This document shows, piece by piece, positions 18,247-28,817 of a DNA stretch of 33,789 nt. The translations under genes and the position numbers were made by a program. Under the pieces are notes generated by a model. That model had not been told where the DNA came from. It saw only the letters and a list, made by a program, of their open reading frames with translations, and made no database searches. This DNA comes from an uncultured Caryophanales bacterium (GTDB lineage: Bacteria; Bacillota_I; Bacilli_A; RFN20; CAG-826): assembly GCA_946625055.1 (NCBI GenBank), contig CAMOSS010000005.1, forward strand, positions 1 to 33,789, written 5' to 3'. Each line of letters starts with the position of its first letter. Position 1 is the stretch's first letter.

Positions 18247-20853
18247 CTAATAGTCCTTATACTCTCTATTTGTGAACAATAATCTATCTAAAATCTTTCC
18301 TGTAATCCTTCGATTAAGGATATAAAGTGGGTAAGCAATTATTCCATACGCCACTAAGAAGATTAATTGTTCTAAGGTCATTGTTAAGTATAAACCAAAT
18401 TTAGCGTTTGTTCCTAAATGTTTCCAACAATATGGAATGATATTAAGGAATCCACCCGTGTTCTTAAGCATCTCTGTTCCAGAAATAATGAAGTATTCAG
18501 GAATGAGATATAAGACTAAAACAACAATGCCTAATGTTGCAAAATAAAGTATCTTTCTATATTTAGTTAGTGGCTTACAGTTTTGATAGAAGACAACAAA
18601 GCCAGCAATGGTGACACATAAAGCCACTACTGGAATCCATCCAAGAGCGGTAATCTTATCACCATCGAAAACTGTGAGCATCGAATTAATATCATATGTT
18701 CCTGTTCTAATCACTTGTGAGAGCAAGACATAAGCAATAATTAAGACCACTGGTATAAACATATAGAAACCGGAAAGAACGGCTTTCTCAACAACGTTTC
18801 TAAAGAAGTTACCAGTCACTCTTGTCTTATCTGGTTCAAGAGAAATAAAGAGCGAAGCAATACCAGTAATGAAAACATTAACAATGGTCATAACTGTTGG
18901 TTGAATCATATGTGGAATGCCAAGAAGGATTGGTAAGATTGTAATAAACATCCATAAGAAGTCTTTCATGACGAATAAGGATGATGATCTTTGAATATTA
19001 TTCACCACTCTTCTTCCTTGGAAGACAGCTTCTTTCATATTTGCAAAGTTGGAATCTAATAAAATTAGATTAGCAACGTTCTTTGTTGCTGCAGCCCCAT
19101 TAGCAAGAGCAATTGAGCAGTCCGCATTCTTAAAGGCTAATAAGTCATTTAATCCATCACCAGTAACACCGACGACGCGGTCATGTTTCTTTAATATGGC
19201 AATGATTTCAGCCTTTTGATCTGGGTTAACACGGCCAAAGATAGAATTATTCATTACAATCTCTTCGAGGTCATCGTTTTCAGTAATTAAAGACATGTCC
19301 ACTACTTTATCCCAGTTATCAATACCAGATTGCTTTGCAATATAGGAGACTGTACCAATGTTATCGCCAGAGATAACTTTGATATCAACGTCATTAGATT
19401 TGAACCATTCCATAGTTGGTTTAACTTCTGGTCTAATCGTGTCTCTAATAATAAACATCGCCACATTTTCTTTCTTTTCTGGGATGCTGTTTTCATCTTT
19501 AAAGGAATCAAGAACTTTAGCTAAAAGAACGACACGTAAACCATTCTTTGCATGTTCATTGACCTTATCTAATAAGTCTTTATCTTTTGTGATATATTCA
19601 GGGGCACCTAAAATAAACCACCCTTCATCTTTAAATTTCACCGCAGAGTATTTTCTTGCACTGCTGAATTCAATGCTATCAACAACTTCTAAAGTTGGTT
19701 TGTTACCAAATCTATTAATTAAAGCATTAGAAGTTTGGTTCATAGCCTTAAAGGCTGATTGATAGGAAGAAATCAAGGATTCCACTTGTTTGTTATCAAA
19801 TTTATTTGATAAAACAACATAGTCTTCCACACTCATTGTGCCATCGGTAAGGGTTCCTGTCTTATCAAGACAGAGAGTGTTAACTCTTGATAATGATTCA
19901 ACAGAATATAAGTTTTGGGCTAATGTTTTGTTTTGAGCAAGATTAACAACGCCTGTGGCCATAGCAATAGAAGCAAGCAAAGCCATACCACAAGGAATCA
20001 TATATGTGATGGTTGTGCCACCATAGAATACAGCGTTAGAAATTAAGTTCTCATCACTCCAGAATCTTGGGAACATTGGAAGATTATCTGGGTTATTAGT
20101 CACTGCATGTAATAATTCATTAAAGAAAACAACAATTGATAATGGAACAGCAATATAGGCCATAACTCTAATAATCTTATAAATAGCAACCATGAGTTGA
20201 GACTTTGGTTGTTTGGCTAACTTAGCTTTGTTCTCAATAGATTGGACATAAGTATCATTACCAATCTTTTCGGCTTTAACCGCAGAGTAACCACTGACCA
20301 CAAATGATCCAGCATAAAGCATTTCGCCTTTGCTCTTTTTCACAGGTACTGATTCACCGGTTAAAAGTGATTCATTAACTTCAACAACATTATTTTCTAA
20401 GATGATACAGTCGACAGGAATTTGATCACCAGCAGAAAGAATTAAGACATCGTCTAAAACTATATCTTTTGGGTGGATTTCTAATTCTTGTCCACCTCTT
20501 CTCACTCTAATCTTGGAATCAGTGAGAAGTTTTAACTTCTCAATTGTCTTTTTTGATTTACATTCTTGGATTGTTCCAATCAAGATATTGAAGAAGATGA
20601 TAATAAGGAACATAAGGTTAGTGATAACCTTTTTACCCACTATTCCGAATAAGAGAATGGCCATCGCGACCATCAACATATTAAAGAAAGTAAAAATATT
20701 CCCAAAGATGATTTGGGCATAAGACTTATTGGTTGGGCTTTTTGTGATATTCACCTTCCCATTCGTCTGCATGTATTTGACTTGTTCTTCGCTTAATCCT
20801 TTATCAGGATCGGCGTTAAAACGATTAATATCTTCTATCTTTTTATTTGCCAT
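18247..20853 (-). CDS. HAD-IC P-type cation-translocating ATPase
   Basis: VNESLLTGESVPVKKS, LCLDKTGTLTDGTMS, VTGDGLNDLLAFKNADCSIAL; C-terminal TM bundle; no HMA/CPC metal motif. Confidence 0.9.
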   Translation of the reverse strand: MANKKIEDINRFNADPDKGLSEEQVKYMQTNGKVNITKSPTNKSYAQIIFGNIFTFFNMLMVAMAILLFGIVGKKVITNLMFLIIIFFNILIGTIQECKSKKTIEKLKLLTDSKIRVRRGGQELEIHPKDIVLDDVLILSAGDQIPVDCIILENNVVEVNESLLTGESVPVKKSKGEMLYAGSFVVSGYSAVKAEKIGNDTYVQSIENKAKLAKQPKSQLMVAIYKIIRVMAYIAVPLSIVVFFNELLHAVTNNPDNLPMFPRFWSDENLISNAVFYGGTTITYMIPCGMALLASIAMATGVVNLAQNKTLAQNLYSVESLSRVNTLCLDKTGTLTDGTMSVEDYVVLSNKFDNKQVESLISSYQSAFKAMNQTSNALINRFGNKPTLEVVDSIEFSSARKYSAVKFKDEGWFILGAPEYITKDKDLLDKVNEHAKNGLRVVLLAKVLDSFKDENSIPEKKENVAMFIIRDTIRPEVKPTMEWFKSNDVDIKVISGDNIGTVSYIAKQSGIDNWDKVVDMSLITENDDLEEIVMNNSIFGRVNPDQKAEIIAILKKHDRVVGVTGDGLNDLLAFKNADCSIALANGAAATKNVANLILLDSNFANMKEAVFQGRRVVNNIQRSSSLFVMKDFLWMFITILPILLGIPHMIQPTVMTIVNVFITGIASLFISLEPDKTRVTGNFFRNVVEKAVLSGFYMFIPVVLIIAYVLLSQVIRTGTYDINSMLTVFDGDKITALGWIPVVALCVTIAGFVVFYQNCKPLTKYRKILYFATLGIVVLVLYLIPEYFIISGTEMLKNTGGFLNIIPYCWKHLGTNAKFGLYLTMTLEQLIFLVAYGIIAYPLYILNRRITGKILDRLLFTNREYKDY

Positions 20854-20875
20854 TAATGTAATTATATCACTTATG

Positions 20876-20905
20876 TATATAAAAATAATCCCTGATTTTC
20901 AGGGA
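20876..20905 (-). terminator. Terminator after the NUDIX gene, end of the long operon
   Basis: TCCCTG-5nt-CAGGGA hairpin then TTATTTTT on minus strand. Confidence 0.75.
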
Positions 20906-20933
20906 CTTATTTGTTTTCATATAAATTTTGTGA

Positions 20934-21389
20934 TTAGTTCAAGTGTTTTAGTAGATCTTTAACAATCTGCTTATTTCTAATCGACATCTTCTCAGGCATA
21001 TTGTCTAAACTATGGAAAGATAGTCTTTTAACTTCTTCAAGTTGAGGAACAAGATTTCCAGAATAATCTCTACAAATATAGACAACATCTAAACCATAGA
21101 TTTCATCACCATTAAAATAGACATAGTGGGTGATTTCTCCAGAATAAAGTTTAAAGAATTCTAACTTGTTCGCAATTAATCCTGTTTCTTCTTTAAGCTC
21201 ACGAGCGGCGGCTTCTTCAGCGCTTTCTTTTAAATCAATTCCACCACCAGGGAAATCAAAATATCCGTCATCACTTCTTTCTTCTAAAAGAACATTGTTG
21301 TTTTTATCTAAAAGAATGACCACAGAATGTGGAAGGAGTAATGGCATGTGCCCTGTTTTTGCTCTTAAATCTTTTAAGTAATCACTCAT
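20934..21389 (-). CDS. NUDIX hydrolase
   Basis: GGGIDLKESAEEAAARELKEETGL Nudix box. Confidence 0.92.
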   Translation of the reverse strand: MSDYLKDLRAKTGHMPLLLPHSVVILLDKNNNVLLEERSDDGYFDFPGGGIDLKESAEEAAARELKEETGLIANKLEFFKLYSGEITHYVYFNGDEIYGLDVVYICRDYSGNLVPQLEEVKRLSFHSLDNMPEKMSIRNKQIVKDLLKHLN

Positions 21390-21396
21390 AACAAAT

Positions 21397-22122
21397 CTAT
21401 TCTAATACATCTTTCACTAAAAGTTCATATTGATGACAAAGTTCTTTATCAAATCCTTCTGGGATATATAAGTCTTTAATCATTTTGTTTCCATTAAATG
21501 TATGGACAAATCCTAAGGCAGCAAGATATCTTCCTTCTTCGTTTAGATGGAATCCATCTTTATGGAAATGTTCTCCAAATTTTTCAATCGCGGCTTCAAT
21601 AATATCTCCGCTTCTAATAACAATGCTAATACCTAAGTCTTCATTTAATAAGAAGTTATAAACATCGGTGATACATTGATACATGTAGACCCTATCATAA
21701 CCATAATGGGAGAAGTTTTCGTTATTAAACCCATTCTCATATGGCCAAGTCTTGTGTAAGACAAAAACTGCATTTTTTTGATATTGTCTGACATATTCAA
21801 TAAGTTCATAGATGTATGGATAATAAGTTTCTTTCATTCCTGAATAGACGCTGACTTGCTGCAATGTAATATAATCCCATTCTTTCATTTCTAGAGCGTC
21901 TTTAAGAGAAATATATCTTCCGGTAGATTCTCCATTCATAAACCATTCATAAGGAGATGATCCTTCTTTGATAAATCTCACATGGCTTTCTAAAGAACAA
22001 CCACCGACATATAAAACGCCAAGTTCAATTTCAACATCACTGCCAAGAGATAATTGATGTGTATATCTAGCCGCGTCCACTGAAAAGGAATTGCCAATCA
22101 TTAAAACACTAATCTTTTTCAT
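21397..22122 (-). CDS. SGNH-like hydrolase (DUF4886-type)
   Basis: VLMIGNSFSVDAARYTHQL, WDYITLQQVSVYSG, DGFHLNEEGRYLAAL. Confidence 0.75.
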   Translation of the reverse strand: MKKISVLMIGNSFSVDAARYTHQLSLGSDVEIELGVLYVGGCSLESHVRFIKEGSSPYEWFMNGESTGRYISLKDALEMKEWDYITLQQVSVYSGMKETYYPYIYELIEYVRQYQKNAVFVLHKTWPYENGFNNENFSHYGYDRVYMYQCITDVYNFLLNEDLGISIVIRSGDIIEAAIEKFGEHFHKDGFHLNEEGRYLAALGFVHTFNGNKMIKDLYIPEGFDKELCHQYELLVKDVLE

Positions 22123-22856
22123 AATCTTTTTGAAAACTCCTTCATCATCTTTACCACTTCAAACTCACCATCTTCATCCAAAACAGAACTGCCATGGCAG
22201 TGATTTCCTTTTAACAATTTGAATTCAATATCCGCTTTTGGATTAAAGTTCTTTATCGTTGATAACAATAATTCATTTTGAGGAATACGGTTTGGTAAAT
22301 CATCCTCATATGCAAGCAAGAGAACATGAGAAAAATCTATATCCTTATTTATATAATAAATAGGTGCAGTTTCATCTATTCTTTGTATCCAAGGGTCGAG
22401 ACCTTTTTCATGTTTCAAAATATTAAAATGACTTGTTGTTTGAGCGGCATCTGATACCCATCCGATAATTTCTCTATTCTTAATTCCCACTGACTCTAAA
22501 TACTCATGGTTAAAGCAAAGCATAAGAGTGATCCATGCTCCTGCAGATTGACCAGAAATAATTATTCCTTTTGATTTTCCAAACTTAGAAATATTGTCTT
22601 TTATATATCTCACCGCGTGAGCTGCATCTTCTAACATTTGAGGAAACTTGGCTTCATTTAAAAGAGAGTAGTTCGCTGTGGCAACAGCAAATCCAAGCTT
22701 GGCTAAGTGTTCTGAGAAAAGATGGGTGTCACCTTTATCTCCCTCAATTAGACCACCTCCATGGAAATGGACAATCGTAAAAAACTCCTCTTCATCAGGA
22801 AGGAATAAATCCATATATAAATCTTTATAGAAATTGAGATTAAACTCTCTTTTCAT
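22119..22856 (-). CDS. Alpha/beta hydrolase (HGGG-type esterase)
   Basis: VHFHGGGLIEGDKGD oxyanion motif, IISGQSAGAW nucleophile elbow; start at M18 (MKREFNLN) directly after the manA stop. Confidence 0.82.
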   Translation of the reverse strand: MKREFNLNFYKDLYMDLFLPDEEEFFTIVHFHGGGLIEGDKGDTHLFSEHLAKLGFAVATANYSLLNEAKFPQMLEDAAHAVRYIKDNISKFGKSKGIIISGQSAGAWITLMLCFNHEYLESVGIKNREIIGWVSDAAQTTSHFNILKHEKGLDPWIQRIDETAPIYYINKDIDFSHVLLLAYEDDLPNRIPQNELLLSTIKNFNPKADIEFKLLKGNHCHGSSVLDEDGEFEVVKMMKEFSKRL

Positions 22857-22858
22857 AT

Positions 22859-23764
22859 TTATCCTATTTGAGAAATTATAACAACGCCTTTTCCTTTGAT
22901 AAGGCATTCTTTTTTATATGGTAAGAAGAAGGTATCAAATTGGCTGAATCTTTCATTATTAACACTTCCTTCACCTTCTAAAAATGTGAATGAAACAAAT
23001 GACTTATTATTAGCATTTAATCTAATTTCACCATCAAAACTCACTCTTTTTACGGTAAAATACTCATTATTCGCGAGAATATCACCACTAGATTTAATCA
23101 TCTCATATTTATGATAATCAATAACTTCTAAAGCTTTATTAATATGGAGTTCTCTTGGTTTTCCATCCAAGCCAAGTCTGTTGTAGTCATATAACCTATA
23201 TGTGATATTTGAATTCTGTTGAATTTCAATTAACCTAACACCCTTACCAATCGCATGAATTGTCCCTGGTTTAATCAAGAAAGTATCACCTGGTTTAACA
23301 TTATAAAAGTTAAGACAGTCAAGAATCGTTCCATTCTTTAACGCTCTTTTGATCTCTTCTTTTGTGTAGTCTTTATTAAGTCCGACATAGATTCCACTAC
23401 CTTCATCGCTAGAGATGATGTGCCACATCTCAGTCTTACCAAATGAGTTCTCATTCTTTAATGCGTATTCATCATCTGGATGGACTTGGACTGAAAGATT
23501 TTGTTTCGCATCAATTAATTTTATTAATAATGGGAAATAAGGAAATCTATCCATGATAGGGCCAATATCTTCTTTTGTGATGACATCACTAAGAAGTCTT
23601 CCACTATCAGGGCCACTACAAATAAGGGATGAATCTTCCCCTCTAACAGATAGTTCCCAACACTCACTGACTCTTTCTAAGCCTGAGCCTTTATGAAACT
23701 TCTGAAAATAGTTTCCACCCCAAATATAATCTTTAACTCGTGGATATAATTTCACTAACTCCAT
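22859..23764 (-). CDS. manA: Class I mannose-6-phosphate isomerase
   Basis: LYPRVKDYIWGGNYF, LSVQVHPDDEYAL, FGKTEMWHII, PGTIHAIGKGVRLIEIQQNSNITYRLYDYNR. Confidence 0.93.
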   Translation of the reverse strand: MELVKLYPRVKDYIWGGNYFQKFHKGSGLERVSECWELSVRGEDSSLICSGPDSGRLLSDVITKEDIGPIMDRFPYFPLLIKLIDAKQNLSVQVHPDDEYALKNENSFGKTEMWHIISSDEGSGIYVGLNKDYTKEEIKRALKNGTILDCLNFYNVKPGDTFLIKPGTIHAIGKGVRLIEIQQNSNITYRLYDYNRLGLDGKPRELHINKALEVIDYHKYEMIKSSGDILANNEYFTVKRVSFDGEIRLNANNKSFVSFTFLEGEGSVNNERFSQFDTFFLPYKKECLIKGKGVVIISQIG

Positions 23765-23765
23765 A

Positions 23766-25445
23766 CTACTTAATAAACTCATCAAATAATTGTTTTAATT
23801 CATCAACTCTATCTTGTCCATTACCAAAGACATAAATCTTAAGTTTTGGTTCTGTTCCACTTGGTCTAACTGTCACTGTGGAATTATCTTTAAAGAAGAA
23901 TTTCACCACATCGCTCTTTGGAAGATTGATTTCTTCTTTTCTATCTTCAAAGAAGATATATCCAAGCTTATAATCACCGATATGATCAATGCCTTTAATT
24001 TCTTCTTTGATATTATCACTTCTGAACTTTGCCATAATGTCTTTAATCTTTTGAACACCTTCAAGACCTGGGAATTCATATGTTAATAAGGCGGTTTTAA
24101 AATCACCATATTTCTTATATAAAGCGTTTAATCTATCTAAGAGAGTTAAGCCTTCAAGTTTATAATGGTTGGCGGTTTCCGCAACAAGAAGAGCGGCATT
24201 CACTGCATCCTTATCCCTGATATCAACATTAGAGAGATAACCACATGATTCTTCAAAACCTAATAAATAGTCATCTGTCGCCTCTTTTTCTTCTAAGAGA
24301 TGTATTTGCTCACCGATATATTTAAAACCTGTTAAAACGTCTATAACTTTGACTCCTAAGTCTTTAGCCATGATATTGGCCATGTCACTAGAAACAATAG
24401 TCTTTATAAGAACTGGTCTTTTGGTTAAAGTGTCATTTTCTTTTCTTGCATTATATATCGCATCAAACAAAAGAATACCAACTTCGTTACCAGTTAAGAT
24501 ATGAGGTTTTCCATTTTCATTAACCACTACTCCAACACGATCGCTATCAGGGTCAGTAGCAATTAAAATATCTGCCTTTTCTTCAATTAACTTTTCAATA
24601 CCAAGTTTTAAGGCTTCATGGATTTCAGGATTTGGATATGGACATGTAGGGAAACTTCCATCAGGCATTTCTTGTTCTTTCACCACTTGGACATTATTAA
24701 ATCCATCTTCTTTTAAGATTGTGGTCACGCATCTTCTTCCTGCTCCATTAAGAGGAGTGTAAATAAGATTAAGAACTTTCTTTTCTTGATAGATTGATTC
24801 TTTTAAATCACTCTTAATAAAGGCATCAAAACAATCTTGTCCGATGATAATAATCTTTCCATCTTTAACAAGTTCATCATAATTACCAACTTTGACATCT
24901 TTAAATGTATCTAATGATAAGATTTCTTCTAAAACCTTATTCGCGAGTTCATTCGTGCATTGGCAGCCATCTTCACCATAAACTTTATAACCGTTATATT
25001 TCTTTGGGTTATGGCTAGCGGTGACCATGACACCAGCTTGACATTTAAAATATCTCACCGCAAAAGAAACAGCAGGTGTTGGCATTAATTCTCTGTATAG
25101 ATAAACCTTAATTCCGTTCATCGCTAAAGTAGAAGCTGTCTCTTTAGCAAATTCTATGGAGTGGTTTCTTGAATCATAACCGATAGCAACTGAAGAGGAT
25201 TGATATTTTTTATTAAGATAATTAGCTAATCCTTGGGTGGCTTTACGAATGATGAAACGATTCATTCTATTTGTTCCAACTTCCATCACTCCACGTAATC
25301 CGCCCGTTCCAAAAGCGAGATCTTGATAGAATCGATCTTCGATTTCTTTTTTATTATCTTTAAGAGAAAGGAGTTCTTGTTTTTCTTCGTCTGCTAATAG
25401 AGGAGAGCTAATCCACTCTTCATAAATCTTTTGGTAATCTCTCAT
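23766..25445 (-). CDS. Phosphohexomutase (phosphoglucomutase/phosphomannomutase)
   Basis: FGTGGLRGVMEVGTNRMN, VMVTASHNPKKYNGYKVYGEDGCQ, ATDPDSDRVGVVV, VRPSGTEPKLKIY; start at M4 has better-spaced RBS. Confidence 0.93.
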   Translation of the reverse strand: MRDYQKIYEEWISSPLLADEEKQELLSLKDNKKEIEDRFYQDLAFGTGGLRGVMEVGTNRMNRFIIRKATQGLANYLNKKYQSSSVAIGYDSRNHSIEFAKETASTLAMNGIKVYLYRELMPTPAVSFAVRYFKCQAGVMVTASHNPKKYNGYKVYGEDGCQCTNELANKVLEEILSLDTFKDVKVGNYDELVKDGKIIIIGQDCFDAFIKSDLKESIYQEKKVLNLIYTPLNGAGRRCVTTILKEDGFNNVQVVKEQEMPDGSFPTCPYPNPEIHEALKLGIEKLIEEKADILIATDPDSDRVGVVVNENGKPHILTGNEVGILLFDAIYNARKENDTLTKRPVLIKTIVSSDMANIMAKDLGVKVIDVLTGFKYIGEQIHLLEEKEATDDYLLGFEESCGYLSNVDIRDKDAVNAALLVAETANHYKLEGLTLLDRLNALYKKYGDFKTALLTYEFPGLEGVQKIKDIMAKFRSDNIKEEIKGIDHIGDYKLGYIFFEDRKEEINLPKSDVVKFFFKDNSTVTVRPSGTEPKLKIYVFGNGQDRVDELKQLFDEFIK

Positions 25446-25478
25446 TAAGCACATTCTCCTCTTATATTATTTTCATAA

Positions 25479-27362
25479 CTATTGTTTTGGAGTCAAAACA
25501 AATCCATCGTTTGGGATGTAAAGTTCAAATTTTGGCATCTTATAAACAGAGAACTCATTATTGACGACAAATGAACAATAATGTTCAAATCCTTGAACTT
25601 CAACATATGTTAATAGTTTAGAACCTAAGACATCTTCATCATAGGCGGAAACTTTAATCTTGTTATTTGGATGATCCATTGATGGATTCATATGTCCTTG
25701 TTTAAGCATCTTCTTATTGAAGATAGGGACTAACTTATCTTGTTTTAAAGTCAAAAGATATTCACCTTCTGAAATAGAAGGATCTTTTGGATAAGTTAAG
25801 ACATTGTTTCCAAACTTAATTTTCATCTCTTCCCCAGAGAATGAAACATTCGCATTAATAGAGTTTGGATAAACCACTTCTCTAGAATTAACTTTGTTAT
25901 GTTCTAAATCATAAACAGATAATCTCTGATATGGGAGATATAAATTAACTTCTTTATTAAGTTCAATCTTTACATCATTAGGAACTTTCAAAGCAAAATA
26001 TCCATCGATTCCTTTAAGAGAGAAATAAAGAGCTTGATAATCAGTCTTTGGATCGATAAATTCTAATTTTGCTTTAATGATTAAAGCGTTTGGAACTTCT
26101 TCCGTGGAAATATAGTCTGGTTTAATGCCTAAACGGACATCATTGTTAAAAGCGTTATCAAGGAGATGATTCTTAAAGCCTTCATCAAGAACAATAGCTT
26201 GTTCACCGATGTTTATCACGTTATTATCAATTCTTACTGGAATCTCATCTTCATGAGGAATACCCATGATGGCTTTTTGAGTATCTTTATCAAAGAGATA
26301 GACATGGTTCATATCTAATTCAATATTGATAGATTCATTTGAGTGAATCTTGGAGTTAAATGGAGTCTTGATGATGAATTGTTCTTTTCTATTTTCCATC
26401 TTGGTGTAAAGAATTGTTTCATCACCTAAATGTTCAACAACATCAACATAGACGGACATCTTACCTTGGTTTGGTCTTACATGTTCTGGTCTAATACCTA
26501 ATAAAACTTTTTGGCCAATATATTGTTTAGAGGCTAGTTCTTTCGCTTTGATATCTGGGAATTCTACCACCATATCATCTCTTTCATTGAGTTTGGCTTT
26601 TAAGACTTTGTCATCCATAAATAATTCAGCGTCCACGATATTCATTTGAGGAGAACCTAAGAAGGTCGCGACAAATAAATTGGATGGATCTTCAAATAAG
26701 GTGATAGGTGTATCCACTTGTTGAACAAATCCGTTTTTCATAACAACGATTCTATTACCCATCGTCATCGCTTCTGTTTGGTCATGGGTAACATAAATAA
26801 ATGTTGTTTGTAATTTTTCATGTAACTTCGTAATTTCACTTCTCATAGAGACACGAAGTTTCGCATCTAAGTTTGATAATGGTTCATCGAGAAGGAAGAC
26901 TTTAGGATTACGAACGATAGTTCTTCCTAAGGCCACTCTTTGACGTTGTCCACCAGAAAGAGCTTTTGGTTTACGAGTTAAGAGTTCAGAGATTTCTAAG
27001 ATTTCAGCCGCCGCTCTTACTCTTCTATCAATTTCATCTTTAGGAGTGTGTCTAAGTTTTAAACCAAAGGCCATGTTATCATAGACCGTCATATGTGGAT
27101 ATAAGGCATAGGATTGGAAGACCATCGCGATATCTCTATTCTTTGGTTCTACTTCATTCATTAGTTCACCGTCGATATAGAGTTGACCGGCAGTGATTTC
27201 TTCTAAACCGGCAATCATTCTTAAAGTTGTGGATTTGCCACATCCAGAAGGACCGACGAAGACGACGAATTCTTTGTCTTTGATTTCTAAATCAAAGTCA
27301 TTGACTGCTCTTACTCCTCCATCATAAACTTTGTAAACATGTTTCAACGTGACATCTGCCAT
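25479..27362 (-). CDS. MsmK/UgpC-like carbohydrate ABC transporter ATPase with a ~270-aa C-terminal extension
   Basis: GPSGCGKSTTLRMIAGLE, KALSGGQRQRVALGRTI, VFLLDEPLSNLDAKL, YVTHDQTEAMTMGNRIVVM; protein is ~627 aa versus ~370 aa typical. Start at M16 (MADVTLKHV) with AAGGAGG RBS. Confidence 0.92.
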   Translation of the reverse strand: MADVTLKHVYKVYDGGVRAVNDFDLEIKDKEFVVFVGPSGCGKSTTLRMIAGLEEITAGQLYIDGELMNEVEPKNRDIAMVFQSYALYPHMTVYDNMAFGLKLRHTPKDEIDRRVRAAAEILEISELLTRKPKALSGGQRQRVALGRTIVRNPKVFLLDEPLSNLDAKLRVSMRSEITKLHEKLQTTFIYVTHDQTEAMTMGNRIVVMKNGFVQQVDTPITLFEDPSNLFVATFLGSPQMNIVDAELFMDDKVLKAKLNERDDMVVEFPDIKAKELASKQYIGQKVLLGIRPEHVRPNQGKMSVYVDVVEHLGDETILYTKMENRKEQFIIKTPFNSKIHSNESINIELDMNHVYLFDKDTQKAIMGIPHEDEIPVRIDNNVINIGEQAIVLDEGFKNHLLDNAFNNDVRLGIKPDYISTEEVPNALIIKAKLEFIDPKTDYQALYFSLKGIDGYFALKVPNDVKIELNKEVNLYLPYQRLSVYDLEHNKVNSREVVYPNSINANVSFSGEEMKIKFGNNVLTYPKDPSISEGEYLLTLKQDKLVPIFNKKMLKQGHMNPSMDHPNNKIKVSAYDEDVLGSKLLTYVEVQGFEHYCSFVVNNEFSVYKMPKFELYIPNDGFVLTPKQ

Positions 27363-27366
27363 AATA

Positions 27367-28230
27367 TTAGGCCTCCTTATCTTCTTTATATAAACCCCTA
27401 CCAACATAATCAGGGTAATGTTCTTTGTTAATATACTTATCGAATGCTGAATGAGACACTAAGGTGTAAAGGATTATTGGGACACTGTTAAGAGTGGCAA
27501 ATAAGAATAATCCAATCGCTAACATAATCATGTTGAAGCAACAAAGAGTAATGACTACTCCAGTCGTTAGAACAAAGATTACGAGTATCTTCCAGTTCAA
27601 CAAGGCTAAGAAATAAAATGAGTTTTTAAATGTAACAATAAATGGATTCTTATAATAGACATCTTGAGTGAAGAATAATGTGATGACCATCCCAATTAAT
27701 AAGAAGATGAGAATGATCGCTCCAATACCGACTCCACTCCAAATAGGGGCTAAAGGAGAAAAGATTAATAAATAACTTCCTCCAACCACTAATCCAAAGA
27801 GCATTGCTCCAAAGATGAATCCATTAATTAAGGCATGTAACCATCCCTCTTTGATTCCATTAAAGAAATCATTGGCCAGTGATATCCCACTCTGCCACAC
27901 CATCTTTTTTGCGACATAGAAGGCTCCGGCTAAGCCTAAGAATCCCACCATCATACATGGAAGCATGATGAGCATGGAATAAAAGAGAAGGGAGAAGAGA
28001 TATTCGCTTTTATCATTCGCAATCGCGCCCGCTTCAAAAAAGTTAAAGACGAACAGATCAACGGCTAAAGGAATGAAAAACATAAATGTAAAAGTCGATA
28101 AGGCAAACATCGTCATCTTGCGATACTTAAGGAAATCAAAGAAAACCTCTTTCCTATTATGAGGAAGACTTCTTTTTGCCTCACTATCAGTGATATGTTT
28201 TTCTTTTCTTTTAAACATTACATACCCCAA
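27367..28230 (-). CDS. Multi-pass membrane protein, DUF624/YesL-like
   Basis: Six-TM-like pattern, FFNGIKEGWLHALINGF, FKNSFYFLALLNWKIL; next to a sugar ABC ATPase gene. Confidence 0.5.
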   Translation of the reverse strand: MGYVMFKRKEKHITDSEAKRSLPHNRKEVFFDFLKYRKMTMFALSTFTFMFFIPLAVDLFVFNFFEAGAIANDKSEYLFSLLFYSMLIMLPCMMVGFLGLAGAFYVAKKMVWQSGISLANDFFNGIKEGWLHALINGFIFGAMLFGLVVGGSYLLIFSPLAPIWSGVGIGAIILIFLLIGMVITLFFTQDVYYKNPFIVTFKNSFYFLALLNWKILVIFVLTTGVVITLCCFNMIMLAIGLFLFATLNSVPIILYTLVSHSAFDKYINKEHYPDYVGRGLYKEDKEA

Positions 28231-28817
28231 TCTTTTGCCACTAATAAAGAAATGTTCCTTTCTTCATTAGGTGTTTTTGAGTATATTCCAAGATTTGGAG
28301 ATTTCCCGCTGAGGATCATATAACAATCCTCACTTGGTAAAGTCATATACTCACTGACTTTTTCTTTATTAATCTTAATGCCATATTTCACTTCTTCTTG
28401 TGAGAAGAATGAATATCCTTGGTAATAAGATGTAATAAGTTCATCTTGAAGAGCTAGTCCAAACGCGGAGACTTTCACTTTTTCAAGTTTTGAAACAGGG
28501 ATGATAAGAACATCACAAGTGTTATATCCTGCGACGGATAGCTTTGTGTCATAAGTCGCTTCACCATATTTAACAGAAGTACAAGAGAAAGCTTTTAATT
28601 CTTTATCTTTATAAGTCTCTAATATGTCACTTTTAAGTTTCTTATGATCAAAGACTTCTCCGGAAACAAAGAGATTAAATGTCTTATATCTCGGAGTTCT
28701 ATGAGTGACTCCAAATAAAACATTTAACAAAATACCAATAATGACCGCGGAGATAATATAAAACGGCCATGTATACTTAAATACGGATAGAATTCTTCTC
28801 TTTCTTAACGCGTTCAT
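28218..28817 (-). CDS. Hypothetical protein with N-terminal TM and extracytoplasmic domain
   Basis: TM YTWPFYIISAVIIGILLNVLFG; DVLIIPVSKLEKV segment; 4-bp overlap with the upstream gene. Confidence 0.6.
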   Translation of the reverse strand: MNALRKRRILSVFKYTWPFYIISAVIIGILLNVLFGVTHRTPRYKTFNLFVSGEVFDHKKLKSDILETYKDKELKAFSCTSVKYGEATYDTKLSVAGYNTCDVLIIPVSKLEKVKVSAFGLALQDELITSYYQGYSFFSQEEVKYGIKINKEKVSEYMTLPSEDCYMILSGKSPNLGIYSKTPNEERNISLLVAKDWGM

